Positions 1-10,511 of a stretch of 39,027 bases of DNA are shown piece after piece. The position numbers were made by a program, and so were the translations under genes. This DNA is from Lojkania enalia (Eukaryota > Ascomycota > Dothideomycetes > Pleosporales). The stretch spans positions 7,405 through 46,431 of the forward strand of contig ML986831.1 in the NCBI GenBank assembly GCA_010094045.1, read 5' to 3'. Numbering within the stretch: the stretch's first letter is position 1; each line of letters begins with the position of its first letter. The notes under the pieces are model-generated. The model saw only the letters and a list, made by a program, of their open reading frames with translations, did not search any database and was not told the DNA's origin.

Positions 1-225
1 AAGAACACAACCACCGCTGCCCAGCACCCAGAATCCGGCCGAGCAGTTGGGAGCCGCCGCGGCGAATTGTGCACGTCGCCAGCCATTGTGCCTCCGCTGC
101 GTGCTGCCGGCTGTCCCTGAGTTTCAGCCTCCGGCTAGGGTCCTCCCATCCGCTCCCCCAAGCTCGCGAGGTACTTTTCTTGACTCGAGTCCCCCGCTAC
201 TACTCGTCCTCCTTCACCGCGGCGT

Positions 226-300
226 ATGTTACCGGCCGCCTGTTCGAGCGAGCCCTTCACATCGTCGAAGTGCCTGCTGTCTATTTACCACAACAGCTAG
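226..300 (+). promoter_or_regulatory. Upstream ORF in the leader of the LIM/RhoGAP gene
   Basis: This is the only ATG between the window start and the lrg1-type start codon at 593. It opens a 24-codon frame ending in TAG at 298-300, about 290 bases before the main start. The surrounding 1-592 is C/T-rich, as is usual for long fungal leaders and promoters, and contains no convincing gene. If transcription starts upstream of 226, the frame could damp translation of the RhoGAP. Whether it lies in the transcript cannot be told from sequence. Confidence 0.3.
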
Positions 301-592
301 GCGCGGCCATAGAACATCCCCCGCCGTCGCCATCTCATCACTACTTCACTCAACCATACCCCCAACCTCGGCGCTAACACCGCCCGCCATCTTCAACCCA
401 AAGTACATACTGTCGATTTGAGGGCGCTGTCGTTCGGGGCCCGCACGCATCCTCCATCGCCTGCGGTTATCTCTCTACATCCTGCGCCCATCGCCACCGC
501 TCACGCGCGCCCCTACACGTCCCCTCCGCGACCTGGACACAGCGCGTAGACCTGAGCGACAGCAAAATCGCTAGCGCTGGAATACTTGGAGC

Positions 593-3500
593 ATGGGCAC
601 TCCAGTGGAGGGACGACCTTCACTGGAAGGCCAGGGGAGCTCGCAACAGTATGGCTATGACCCCCGCGTCAACGGGCTGGCAAGACAACCCACCGATCCC
701 CTCAGCGCCCCCCCGCCGCAAGACCTGTCGTCCCAGAAACGTGTCGATCACCTAGCGCGATCGCACTCAGACCCACACCGTGACCTGTCGAACCCTGCGC
801 CGCAAAACGAGCCAAAGCCGGGGGGCAGGAGGTCCAAGATTTGCGGAAAGTGTGGCGAATCGTTGACCGGCCAGTTTGTGAGGGCCCTTGGTGACACGTA
901 CCATCTGGAGTGCTTTACATGTCACGTATGTGTTTTCCATTTTCATAACAATTCGACGTTATTGCTAACTCTGTTATAGGACTGCGGCAAGATCGTGGCC
1001 TCTAAATTCTTCCCCGTACCTGAAAAGCCTCCGGGACAGTATCCGCTCTGCGAGACCGACTACTTTCGGCGACTCGACCTGCTATGCTACGAGTGTGGGC
1101 AGGCCCTTCGTGGCTCGTACATCACGGCGCTGGACCGAAAGTATCACATTGAGCACTTCACTTGCTCTGTCTGTCCAACTGTTTTCGGCGCATCGGATAG
1201 CTACTACGAGCACGAGGGCAATGTGTACTGTCACTTCCACTACTCGACCAAATTCGCACAGAGGTGTAACGGTTGTCAGACGGCCATCTTGAAGCAATTT
1301 GTGGAGATATTCCGCAATGGCCAGAACCAGCACTGGCACCCTGAATGCTACATGATCCACAAATATTGGAATGTGCGGCTGCACTCGACGGGTCAGCCTG
1401 TAATCGAGGCACAGCAAGGCCTGGAGGGCGAGGCTACAGACGAAGTGCGCGAGATTGTACGGAAACAAGAAGACGAAATCGAAGCCAAGGTCAACTGGAT
1501 ATGGAAGACGCTCTCGGCCTTTGAAGAAAAGTCTGCAACCTGCATTTCTGATATGCTCCTCCATGTCAGCAATGGCGCGTATGTCGACGGAGTGATGGCG
1601 GCGAAGAAGTTTATCATCCACGTTGAGCTTCTGTTCGCGGCGGCAGATGATCTCGACTCGCAGCTACTGGCCAACACACCAAAAGGACTAACATATTCCC
1701 GAGAAGCGAAGCTTCTGTGCAAGAAGGTTGTCGCTTTCTTCGCGCTCCTCACACAGTCTCAGGGTACAGGGGTTCGGCGGCTGGGGGTGACGCAGGAACT
1801 TCTGTCCTTGGTCACGGGACTCGCACACTACCTGAAACTTCTCATTCGAATCTGTCTCCAGGGTGCTCTCAAGTTGGAACGCGAGACACGTAGCGCTAGT
1901 GGGCTCACAGGATTTCTCTCTCAGGTCAATTCGTTAGATGGTCGCCTAGAAGAGGAGGCAGGGCGCGACCAAGCAGCAGAGTCTGCCTTACTCATCCCCC
2001 AATGGGCCGACTCTTGCCCAATTTGCAAAGCACAGGTCGAGGATAAATGCGTGCACAAAGATAATATGTCGTTCAACTACGGCTGCATGGTTTGCCGTGG
2101 ATGTGGTTCGGAATTGCGACACGATGTTAACAATGCCTACTGGAGCAGATCGGTGAAGAGCGTATTTTGCATCAATTGTGCTTCTTCTATAGCGGACGCA
2201 GAGTCTGGATTCGTACCGGTTACAAAGCTGCGCCAGTATATTCATTTGCTAAAGGTTGCTCATGCTCGCCTCATGGCGAATTTGCGCTCGAGCGGTGCAC
2301 TACCTCATACATCCGGTAAGTCAAAACGGGTATCTAGAACGCGGGTACTTTGAACAAGATCGATTTATCATTGCGAAATCCCCTGTCCCGAACCATAACT
2401 GCGCGCTCCTGACATCGCCCGATCGCCCGCCTACTAGTCCACATTGTAACTGACCCATTTTAGATGATCCGAACCTGGCAGGCTACGACTCATCCCAGGG
2501 CCATCGTCTAGGTGATGGTGGCTCGGATCTGGAGCCGCCTCACCTGCGGTCGGACTCGCGCTCAAAGTCGTTTGGTGGCTCCTCTACTGCCGATAACCAA
2601 GCTTCCTCGACTGCAAACTACGAGCAGACGATGACCGACATCAAGCGCCTGCGATCGACCCGGTTAGATAAACACCTCTCTAGCACCATGAAGCGGGCTC
2701 GCACATCGAGAATAATCGATGGGCCAGAGGCTGTTGAACCTGGGGCGGATGACGCAAAGCTCCGAGGTGGCATGCAGATTGTGCAGGAGCGCGAAGCCGC
2801 TGGGGATGCTGAAACTGTTACTCTGGGCGTCAATTCTCTTGCATTGGACGATATAGCCCGCATGGCAGCATTGGAGCAGCAGCGCGAACAGCGACCAAAC
2901 GCATTCCGGGCCGGTGGAAGTGCTCTTCTCGGGCAAGACCAGCCGAAACTTGTTAATGGCCACCGTCGAGATTTCTCGGGAGGTCAGAATCTTGCTGTAG
3001 CAAACGAAGGCCGGCATCGTACCTACTTTTCCGAACTGTCACCGCTGGAATATTTCAAGCTCAAGGGTCTTGCCGTTCTCCAGCTAGGCTTGCTCCTTGA
3101 CGATGGTCAGTACAACCAAGGAGATCTCCTTGATCTGATCGAGACTAAACGGTCCAATTTCTGGGGCAAGATCGGCTTTGGAAAAGCATTTAAGAACGAT
3201 AAAAACAAGGCAAAGAAGGCCAGTTCGTCAGTGGAGAAGCCGGTTTCCGAAAAGGCGACCTTCAGGCAGTCGCTCGAGCTTCTTGTCGAAAAGTACGGCG
3301 CAGAGTCGACCGACGGTGTTGGACCAGGAACCCTTCGCGTCCCAGCCTTGCTCCAGGATGCTATCACGGCGATGAGGAACATGGATATGTCCATCGAGGG
3401 CGTGTTTCGAAAGAATGGCAACTTGCGGACACTTCGCGAGCTTGAAGAGGAAATTGACGCGAAGGGGGTTGAAATGGTGGACTTGAGTTCCAGGAACCCA

Positions 3501-4434
3501 GTCATATTAGCGAACCTGCTCAAGCGGTTTCTTCGGTACATGCCGGAGCCTATACTGACCTTGAAGTTGTACAAATTATTCATGACCGCGAATGGTATGT
3601 TAACCTTTCTCTACCCTTTTTTTTTTTTTTTTTTTTTGGGGACAACCTTGCTCACTAACACCCATAGATATTGAGGATGAAGCGCAGCGAAAGAAAGTGC
3701 TGCACTTGATCTGTTGCTTGCTTCCAAAAGCGCACCGCGACACCATGGAAGTTCTTTTCTGCTTCCTCAATTGGGTTTCCTCCTTCCACACGGTTGATGA
3801 AGAGACCGGCAACAAGATGGACACTTGGAATATCGCTACCGTGATGGCGCCAAACATTTTGCGTGAGAACAACGAGAAGGAGATGAAGAACGTCGATCAG
3901 GGTGCTGTAAAAGTGGTCTTTGATCTGATTGAGAACAACGAGGAGTTTTGCGAGGTGAGTCTAACAGACATATATGCTCTAGGCTACATCTAATTATCGC
4001 AGGTGCCCCCGGAAATCGTAGACCTCTTGAACGATGATGGGTCGCCTGAGTTAACGACTAAGGAGATCATGCGGCAGTGGGAGCAACGGGGAAAGAACCC
4101 TTTGACAAGGCTTGCTGAACCGGCCTCTTCACCTAGGAATGCTCCCAGCTCAAGGCGAGACCAGCGTAATGCTCCGCATATTACGCAGGCCGACAACAAC
4201 CCTCAGGCGTGGCAAGGCGAATCATCGGTAAGGCACGTGGGTCACAATTATGGATCATCCAGCTCGCATAACACGCCTCCCCAAGGCTTCGACCTTGGAA
4301 CACCGAATCTGCCGTACGGCCACCCGGCGCCAGGCTCCGCGGAAAGTCATCGGGCAGGTTCGCCTCATCGACATAGCTATCGTTCTCCCGCCTTTCAAAA
4401 GCAGACGCAGCTTGGCACAGCAGGTGCCGGGTGA
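593..4434 (+). CDS. lrg1: Lrg1-type LIM-domain Rho GTPase-activating protein
   Basis: Five exons are read: 593-925, 980-2315, 2464-3594, 3668-3954 and 4003-4434. All joins keep frame and give about 1172 residues. LIM domains lie at about 84-140, 146-200 and 207-241; the third is followed by the Lrg1-like WHPECYMIHKYWNVRL block. A further Cys-rich block (CPIC...CMVC..C...CINC) lies at about 458-511. A RhoGAP domain spans about 833-1030, with the arginine finger in GVFRKNG (R872), a KRFLRYMPEPI block and a WNIATVMAPN block. Yeast Lrg1 (about 1000 residues) stimulates GTP hydrolysis by Rho1, restraining cell-wall glucan synthesis and the Pkc1 pathway at growth sites; the same role is inferred here. 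Intron 3 carries a run of about 18 T. The ATG at 593 is chosen because it is the first in frame and precedes LIM1 by an ordinary low-complexity leader. The C-terminal 140 residues are Ser/Pro/His-rich and disordered. Confidence 0.93.
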
Positions 4435-5534
4435 AAATTTGAAACTTGCTCTACGTAAAACGAACGAGTGAGTCATAGGTCTTGGAGTACCCACGGAGTT
4501 GGACTTGGTCTTCGCTCCAAAAACACTGCAAAAAGATATCGCCGAACTTAGCGATCGATTACTTTTTATTTTCTTCTCGACGGAGCGAGCGAAAACGCTT
4601 TTTCTTTTTCCTTTTCACGACCAATTCCCCGGACGTCAATCGTCCATGTTTGAGCTTTTTTTTAATTTTTTTTTTTTTTTTCCTTTATCGACGGCCCCGG
4701 TTTCTTGGTTTGTTGAAGAGAGACGTCTTGTACCTGTCGATCGACGATTCAAAATCAAGTCATGCTTTCAAAGCCTTGAGGACTGGCATATGGAAACGGC
4801 GTTCTGGGTAAGTTTTTTCTACTTTGCTTTGCACATAAAATCACTGCATCATCCCCGTCCACCTACCTTCTAGGGTACTTGCCACTCCCGTCTATTAGTT
4901 CCGGGTCAGTTTGGATGTTTTTGTGGGTTGGCTCATCGATGCAGATGTTCGTTGCTATGAGCGGGCGCCTTTGTACTTATTGAGGGGGTTGCGACTGGAT
5001 GTGAGGTGTTGGAAGTGGAACACGGGGATGCTGTGCCAGCGTCTGCTTGATGTCTTCGAACAGCGATGACTGATAGGGAGTGTGATTGGAAGCACGGATC
5101 GGATTTGATGTATTTGGTGGAGAGTTCTTGGTTGCATGGTTGCGTTGCATGATAGCGATGGAGATACCCTTGATTGTCCGAGTGAGTATTGGAAGCGGAG
5201 CGGAGTGTAGCAGTGCGGCTAGTGGATAATGTGTGGGGAGTGGTAATTGGTGGAATGGATGAATGCACAGGCCTCGATGAACATACCGAGACAGACAGAC
5301 ATGAGGTAGGCTTTGTTTTATAATATCGTGGGGTCGTAGATGGTCTGTTTCGGTCTCGTACTATTACAACATAATTTGTGTGTCGTGATGTATGTCTAAA
5401 TAGCTCAAAGCCTCGTTCGAAGCCTCGCTTAAACCGAACGCGAAAACCTCATCTAAGTCCTACAAGCCTGCTTTTCCATTTCTCCGAATACACACATGAA
5501 TCTAGACTTTTATTCCTATTCATCTCCAATCTAT
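4435..5534. other. Convergent intergenic region, likely 3' UTRs
   Basis: This 1.1-kb space lies between the stops of two convergent genes. It contains T-rich tracts, most clearly at 4656-4681 (26 bases interrupted by AA), consistent with the lrg1 3' UTR and polyadenylation zone. Short open frames on both strands (for example 4482-4873 on plus and 4933-5268 on minus) have no recognisable domains, so no gene is called. Confidence 0.6.
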
Positions 5535-6160
5535 TCACCCCTTGACAGCGACAACAAACAGTCTCCTATACCCCAACACGACCCCACCGCCCTCCAACCC
5601 CCCATCCCCATACACCCTCGTAATATCTCTCTCATAGCGCTCCAAAAACGCCTCCCTAGCACCCGGATCCGCGATCCTTTCCAAAAAAGGCCTTAGCCCA
5701 GTACCGGACACCCACTCCACGATCGAGGAAGCCGAGGGCAGGACGTGACTATACTCAGTGTGCCATATATCGACATCTGCTGCGGCCCCGGCACCGTTCC
5801 GGCGGAAAAGTTCAATGAGTCTCGCTGGCTGGGGAAAAGGATCGAGATCCGGCCTCGAGGCGTCCGATACATCGCCGACGCTACAATCTTCAAAATAACG
5901 GCTCCAGCTCTGATCTTTCACACAGGCTACTTGCCGCATGAGCACGTGCGTGGGCTGGCGAACGGTGTCGGGGACCTGGAACGCGAGGACAGCGCCTGGC
6001 CGTAGGGCTGCGAACCAGGTTGAGAGGTTGTGCTGGAGGGTGGGGGTGCGCAGCCAATGAAGTGCTGCGTTGCTGAATAGCAGGTCGACGCCTCTGTCTG
6101 CATCTCCATGCTCATTAGATAAGGAAAAGCCCGCCATATCCCCCTCCACAAACTCCACCA

Positions 6161-6194
<34 letters not shown>

Positions 6195-6752
6195 CACACC
6201 CCCACCCCTACCGATCCCCGCTCTTCTAGCCGTCGCCAACATTTCAGGACTGGAGTCCACGCCCGTGATCTTCTTCGCCGCAGGGAATGCCTCGAGCAGA
6301 GCGCGCGTTGAGTTCCCCGGTCCACAGCCTAGATCCAAGATCCGTGGGTGGGGGTTACGGGCGAGGACATGCGGTTTTAGTTGCGCGATCAGGTCGTGGA
6401 TGGGGCGGGCGCGCTGTGACGCGAATTGGAGGTATCGGATCGGGGACCAGGTGTCATTTTTTGCCTCTTGTTTAGAGGAGGGTGGGAGTTGTGATCCGGG
6501 TTGTGATAATTGTAGAGGTCTGGGTGTGGTGGAGTGCAGGGTTCGGACATGTTGGAGGAGACGAGCCGTTGCATAGGATGGGCTGGTCTGATGATAATGA
6601 TGATGATAGCGCGGGGGAGACGAATTGCCATATAACGAGATGGTGGAACGTGACGGGGCAGTTGGGCGGTGACATGTGGTTGATGTCGTCCAAAGCGGTG
6701 CGTAATGCCGGCTTCGGGGTGAGCGCCCTGGGGGTGTTGCGCACCGCATCAT
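5535..6752 (-). CDS. Trans-aconitate methyltransferase-like SAM-dependent methyltransferase
   Basis: A single exon of 405 residues. After an acidic-poor, Arg/Ser/His-rich leader of about 100 residues comes a class I methyltransferase of the Tam type. It has W-SPIRYLQF at about 102-110, SAM motif I ILDLGCGPGNST at 138-149, GVDSSPEML at 164-172, DLLFSNAALHWL at 223-234, a WHTEYSHVL block at 330-338 and GTGLRPFL at 350-357. Tam enzymes esterify trans-aconitate, an aconitase-inhibiting by-product; the substrate here is inferred from family only. The leader contains RTLHSTTPRPL, which resembles fungal mitochondrial presequences, so mitochondrial import is possible and would fit a role near aconitase. 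No later Met precedes motif I, so the upstream Met is kept. The protein is much longer than bacterial Tam (about 250 residues) because of the leader and an expanded Gly tract at about 182-194. It lies in the same direction as the tyrosinase upstream of it. Confidence 0.8.
6161..6194. repeat. CGT/CCG trinucleotide microsatellite inside the methyltransferase gene
   Basis: About three CGT units run into about eight GCC/CCG units. On the coding (minus) strand they give a glycine run followed by DDD, placed between the GVDSSPEML helix and the FVEGDM strand. The run therefore sits in a surface loop of the Rossmann fold and probably varies in length between strains. Confidence 0.85.
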
Positions 6753-7194
6753 TTTATGACTCTTGCAGCCAATGTGCGGAAATCAGAAGGCTATAGGAAC
6801 TAGTATACCGGTTGGGCATTTATTAGCCGCAGCTACGATGATTATGGCGAGCGCTGGTGGTAAAGGCTGCGATGATAGAAAGATCGCCGAGATTGGATGG
6901 ACGACGGGGTGCGGGGATGCGGTCCGGGGTTTTCTCCGTGCCCACAAATGCCACTTAATAGCTTCTATCTAGTGACCTAGCCCGTATCTCACATCACGGG
7001 TATGCATGTTGAGGCTCCTGTAAAATTCTCGCAACTAGACATCTCATTTTCCTTAGCTACTGCTTAATTATGCCGTGCTATCATAACCGCATATTTTACG
7101 ATCGATACGCTGGAAATTCCCCATTCTCGCTAGATAACTCCACAAGCAAGCCCCCACAACGTAGACATGAAATATCTATCTAGACCGCCCCAAC
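6753..7194. other. Intergenic: methyltransferase promoter / tyrosinase 3' region
   Basis: This 442-base gap lies between two minus-strand genes. It holds the promoter and leader of the methyltransferase and the 3' end of the tyrosinase transcript. No further gene or clear motif is seen. Confidence 0.6.
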
Positions 7195-9310
7195 TTACGC
7201 CTTTACCCCCCCACCCTTCCCCATCGTGACTTCCGGGTACGATGTCTTGTCGCGACTGTACTCCAAAGGATGATCCGGGTCCTTCGGAATGCGGACCTGT
7301 CGGCTGGTGACTTCGACCGTGAGGCCTTGAAGCTGGGTAGGCGGGATGACGGCGCCGTCGCCATCAAACACCATCCAGGTCAGCTTCTCCGTCAAGAAGG
7401 GAACGACAACGCTAGCTTCCAGGCTCTCGAGCTCGCCGGCTGAAATGCGCTCTAGCATGTTAGTCGTCAAGCTGATGTCGCCATGCACATTGGGTTCTAG
7501 TTTGTCCGCCAACTTCGACTTTGTCTTCCAGTCGAGGCTGTGGGCCGGAAGCATCTGCTTGCTCCAAAGGCCGACGTTGCTTACAGGATCCGAGGAGAAA
7601 TCGCCAACGAGCGAGACCTCGACAATAAAGGCGGAAGGCAATGCCGACTGCACCGCGTGCAGGTCAACCGTCCAGTCCGTATAGCTGTCGCCGTCTAGCA
7701 GGCGACTAAGACTACTACCCTCGTTACCCTGACCGCTCGTCAAAAGCTGTCTGGCCTTTGAACTGTAAAGCCTAGCAATGGTGGCATTCACGTGCGCGTA
7801 ATATTCCTCGGCTGTGTTGAACTCCCAGTCCATCGTCTCCGGATAGCAATATCCGAAATACCAGGTGTCTTCTGCATCGTTTACAGTCCAGAACTCGGTT
7901 TCGCTTTTCCGAAAGGGAGAGAGCGGAGTATTAACGTCAACTGGAGTGTTGTTCTCGAGCGCATAGGTACCCGCGGCAGTGCTATTGGGCTCAATGCTCT
8001 GGCCATGATATGCATCTAGCCAGAGTGCGAAAAATCGGTCGACATTACTATAAACCCGTTAGCTGCTTTTCCGGGAGCTAGGTTGGGTGAGTCTGAACCA
8101 ATGATGTAGCATGAAAAGAGGTTCGAATGCCGAATACTCGGTGGGCCACATGTGACCAATCCTGCCCTTCTTGTATCCACCAACTGAGCCGTGCATCCAT
8201 CCATGGATATCCTCTATCCTATGATTGAAAGCATTGAAGCCCGGTACGTCGCTGAAGAATGCTTTACCAACCTCTTCATGAGCCTGCCTGCTGTTCTTCT
8301 TCGCGTCTCTGATAAATGAGGACTGATCGGACTCCGCGTTTAGCGTTGAATCTGTCGGCCATCGAAGAGTAGTATTCATATGGGCCCACTGAAACTAGTT
8401 AGCATCGAGAGAGGAAAAAGAGCAGTCAGTGCAACTCACCGGTTCCTTGAAATCGCCGGGGATGGTTCGGCGGAACTGAAAATGATGAAGAGGGTTTGGG
8501 ATACGCTGCGCCAGCCCATCGAAACCGAGGACCTCAATTGTCGGCGTAATGAAAAATTCTGGGACATCGAAAGTGTCTTCGCCCAAGGCCCAGTCCCAAT
8601 ACGGGATTCGAAAAGATTTGGCAGCCGCAGTATACTTTTCGATCAAGGCAGGCGAGAATTGCTTGGCAACGGCTGATACGTGCTTATACAGCTCTTGCTA
8701 AAGAATGGGAGCTGGTTAACTCTCTTCACGTGCTGCTTGGTAAAGACTCGCGACGAAAGAAGCCGGAGCAGTTCTTGGCGATGCTTACCTCATATAGCGC
8801 TAGGTATGGCCTATGCCAGTGTAAGAATAGGATATTAATATGTGGGCAGTAGCCAGTCTGCTTTCCCTCTATACCGTCTGCACCTCCCCAGGGCTTAAAA
8901 GGCATTCCGTGTATTCCTGACAGCCTTTAGCTAGTACTATGGAGGAAGTGTATAGGAATACCCACCGGCAATTTGATAGAATGAGAGAAAGTCGTCTTGA
9001 TCCATCATTTGGAAAGAGCGAAGGCCGAGAATGTACAGGTTCCATTGGTCAGGGAAGTTGCTCTTCATGTCATGAATCTCTCGTCGCACGCCGGGATTGC
9101 CTTGTGAATAGGTCAGAATTTTTTTTTTCCTTTCTTTCAAACTCTAGGGAGTGACATACCATCGGGATCTCTCTGACTCACGCCCTTGGTGAGTGGCCTA
9201 CTCGGATTTTCTGTATCTGGTTCTATAGGGGGATTGGAGTAGCGCTTCCCCGGGAGGCCGGCAACAACGGAGGCGGCAAGTAAGGCGAGGAAGAAACGAG
9301 CGAGCCACAT
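7195..9310 (-). CDS. Secreted tyrosinase / catechol oxidase (type 3 copper)
   Basis: Six exons read on minus: 9310-9160, 9100-8966, 8916-8789, 8697-8440, 8388-8099 and 8047-7195. They give about 604 residues; introns are 59, 49, 91, 51 and 51 bp. A signal peptide (MWLARFFLALLAASVVAG) precedes a tyrosinase core. CuA residues are H98 (GIHGMPF), H121 in CPH and H130 in WHRPYLALYE. The C119-x-H121 pair is the Cys-His thioether motif of fungal tyrosinases. CuB residues are H286 and H290 in IHGWMHG and the HH pair 319-320 in LHHCNVDRFF. A YWDWA block follows CuA. A WYFGYCYP tyrosine motif and a C-terminal domain of about 200 residues follow the core; in this family that domain shields the active site until it is cleaved. 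The enzyme oxidises phenols to quinones, as in melanin formation or phenolic tailoring. The residue after the first CuB His is Gly, not Asn, which may favour diphenolase activity. The last intron begins with an unusual GTTCAG donor but is required to restore LHHCNVDR. Confidence 0.92.
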
Positions 9311-10511
9311 TGTGGGCTGAATGAGTGAGCAGAAGTGACGAGAACCTAGTCAAGGAGAGAGCGAACTATTTTCGAATGAGCCTCTCGCCTTCCAAGGCAG
9401 CTAGGGGCACGGCGGGGGGGTCAAACGTACTGTAGCAGCGTCCACTCAGTGGAACCAAGAAATGAACGAATGCGGAGGAGGAAGGAGTACTGGTGCTAGG
9501 CCAGATTATTCAGAAGCTGAGGGGGTATTTATGAGAGGAAACGACAGCAGCCACCGAAAGAGCCTGATGACGGTGGCAATGCCAGCAGGCGGTGAAGGGC
9601 TGGAAAGACAGAGTGGAAGAGTGAAATGAAAACGGGACGGGGAAGGTACCGAGCTTGTCAATATATAATACTCATGCCGCATTCTCGCCTCCATGCAAGG
9701 TTAATCACGGGAGGGATGATTAGGCAGAGATGGGAAGTAAACCATGACAAGCGGGAGGTTGTGACGCGCTGAAAAGTTGTGGCTTCCAAAGCCAGCCCGT
9801 ACACATTGGCACCTGCGTATCGAAAATGACGGAACGTTGTCATCACGCGTCTGTGCTATGGATACACTATCGCGCGCGCGACAGATTGTGTGCCGCATCA
9901 ATTATCCTGGTCAGCGTTAACCTTCGGCATGACAAGCCATTGCGAGCAGCGGGGCTAGAGATGCTGGGGGCGAGATGGTGCAACCTCAGTATTTATTTCC
10001 GGATTGTCATAGACATGGCTTTTGCAGAGAGCCTAATTATGTCTCGCCATGGTATATAATGCCTATAAAGTACTCTCGCCGAACACGGGCTGCTCCCTGT
10101 GCACCTGGGTCCGCATGACACGTGGGATTTGCACGTCTGCACAAAATGCTTATGATATGTGCTTGAGAAACTGAAAAGCGGAATCTAGGTATGCTAGACG
10201 TTAGGTGCAAGGCTGATGGCAAAAGAACAAATCGAGGCGGTGACAGAATAGGAGCTAAGACTTGGGTGGACTGCCTCGCACTTGGTAAGCAAAATGTAAA
10301 AGGTTGGGTATTAACATCGCTAGGACGGAACATGTGTGCAATATCGAGAATCCTGTTATCGAGCCAATGGGCTTGGTTGACCTGCTTGTGCACCTTGTCC
10401 CCCGCACATCTCCTCTAGTATGACGGCCAGTTGTCGCAAATCGTGAATCGTGACATCGTGCTCTCATTAACCGTTCTTTCAGCTTCCGTTAGCATAACTC
10501 CTTTACTCTGT
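9311..10511. other. Intergenic: tyrosinase promoter and LanC-like 3' region
   Basis: This 1.2-kb gap lies upstream of the minus-strand tyrosinase. A TATA-like stretch on minus at about 9660-9670 is too far (about 350 bases) from the start codon to be assigned confidently. Short open frames in 9500-10470 show no family features and no codon pattern like the neighbours. No gene is called. Confidence 0.55.

Noticed and set aside
1082..1752. Long minus-strand open frames opposite the LIM region
   Set aside because: They lie antisense to well-supported LIM exons and show no domains; they are codon-bias shadows.
4482..4873. Two overlapping plus-strand frames after the RhoGAP stop
   Set aside because: They translate poly-T tracts into Phe runs and show no conserved features; more likely 3' UTR.
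4933..5268. Minus-strand frame of 111 codons
   Set aside because: Ser/Thr/His low complexity, no neighbours or splice partners, and located in a convergent 3' UTR zone.
6070..6576. Plus-strand frame of 168 codons
   Set aside because: Antisense to the methyltransferase core; its poly-Pro is the complement of the Gly tract.
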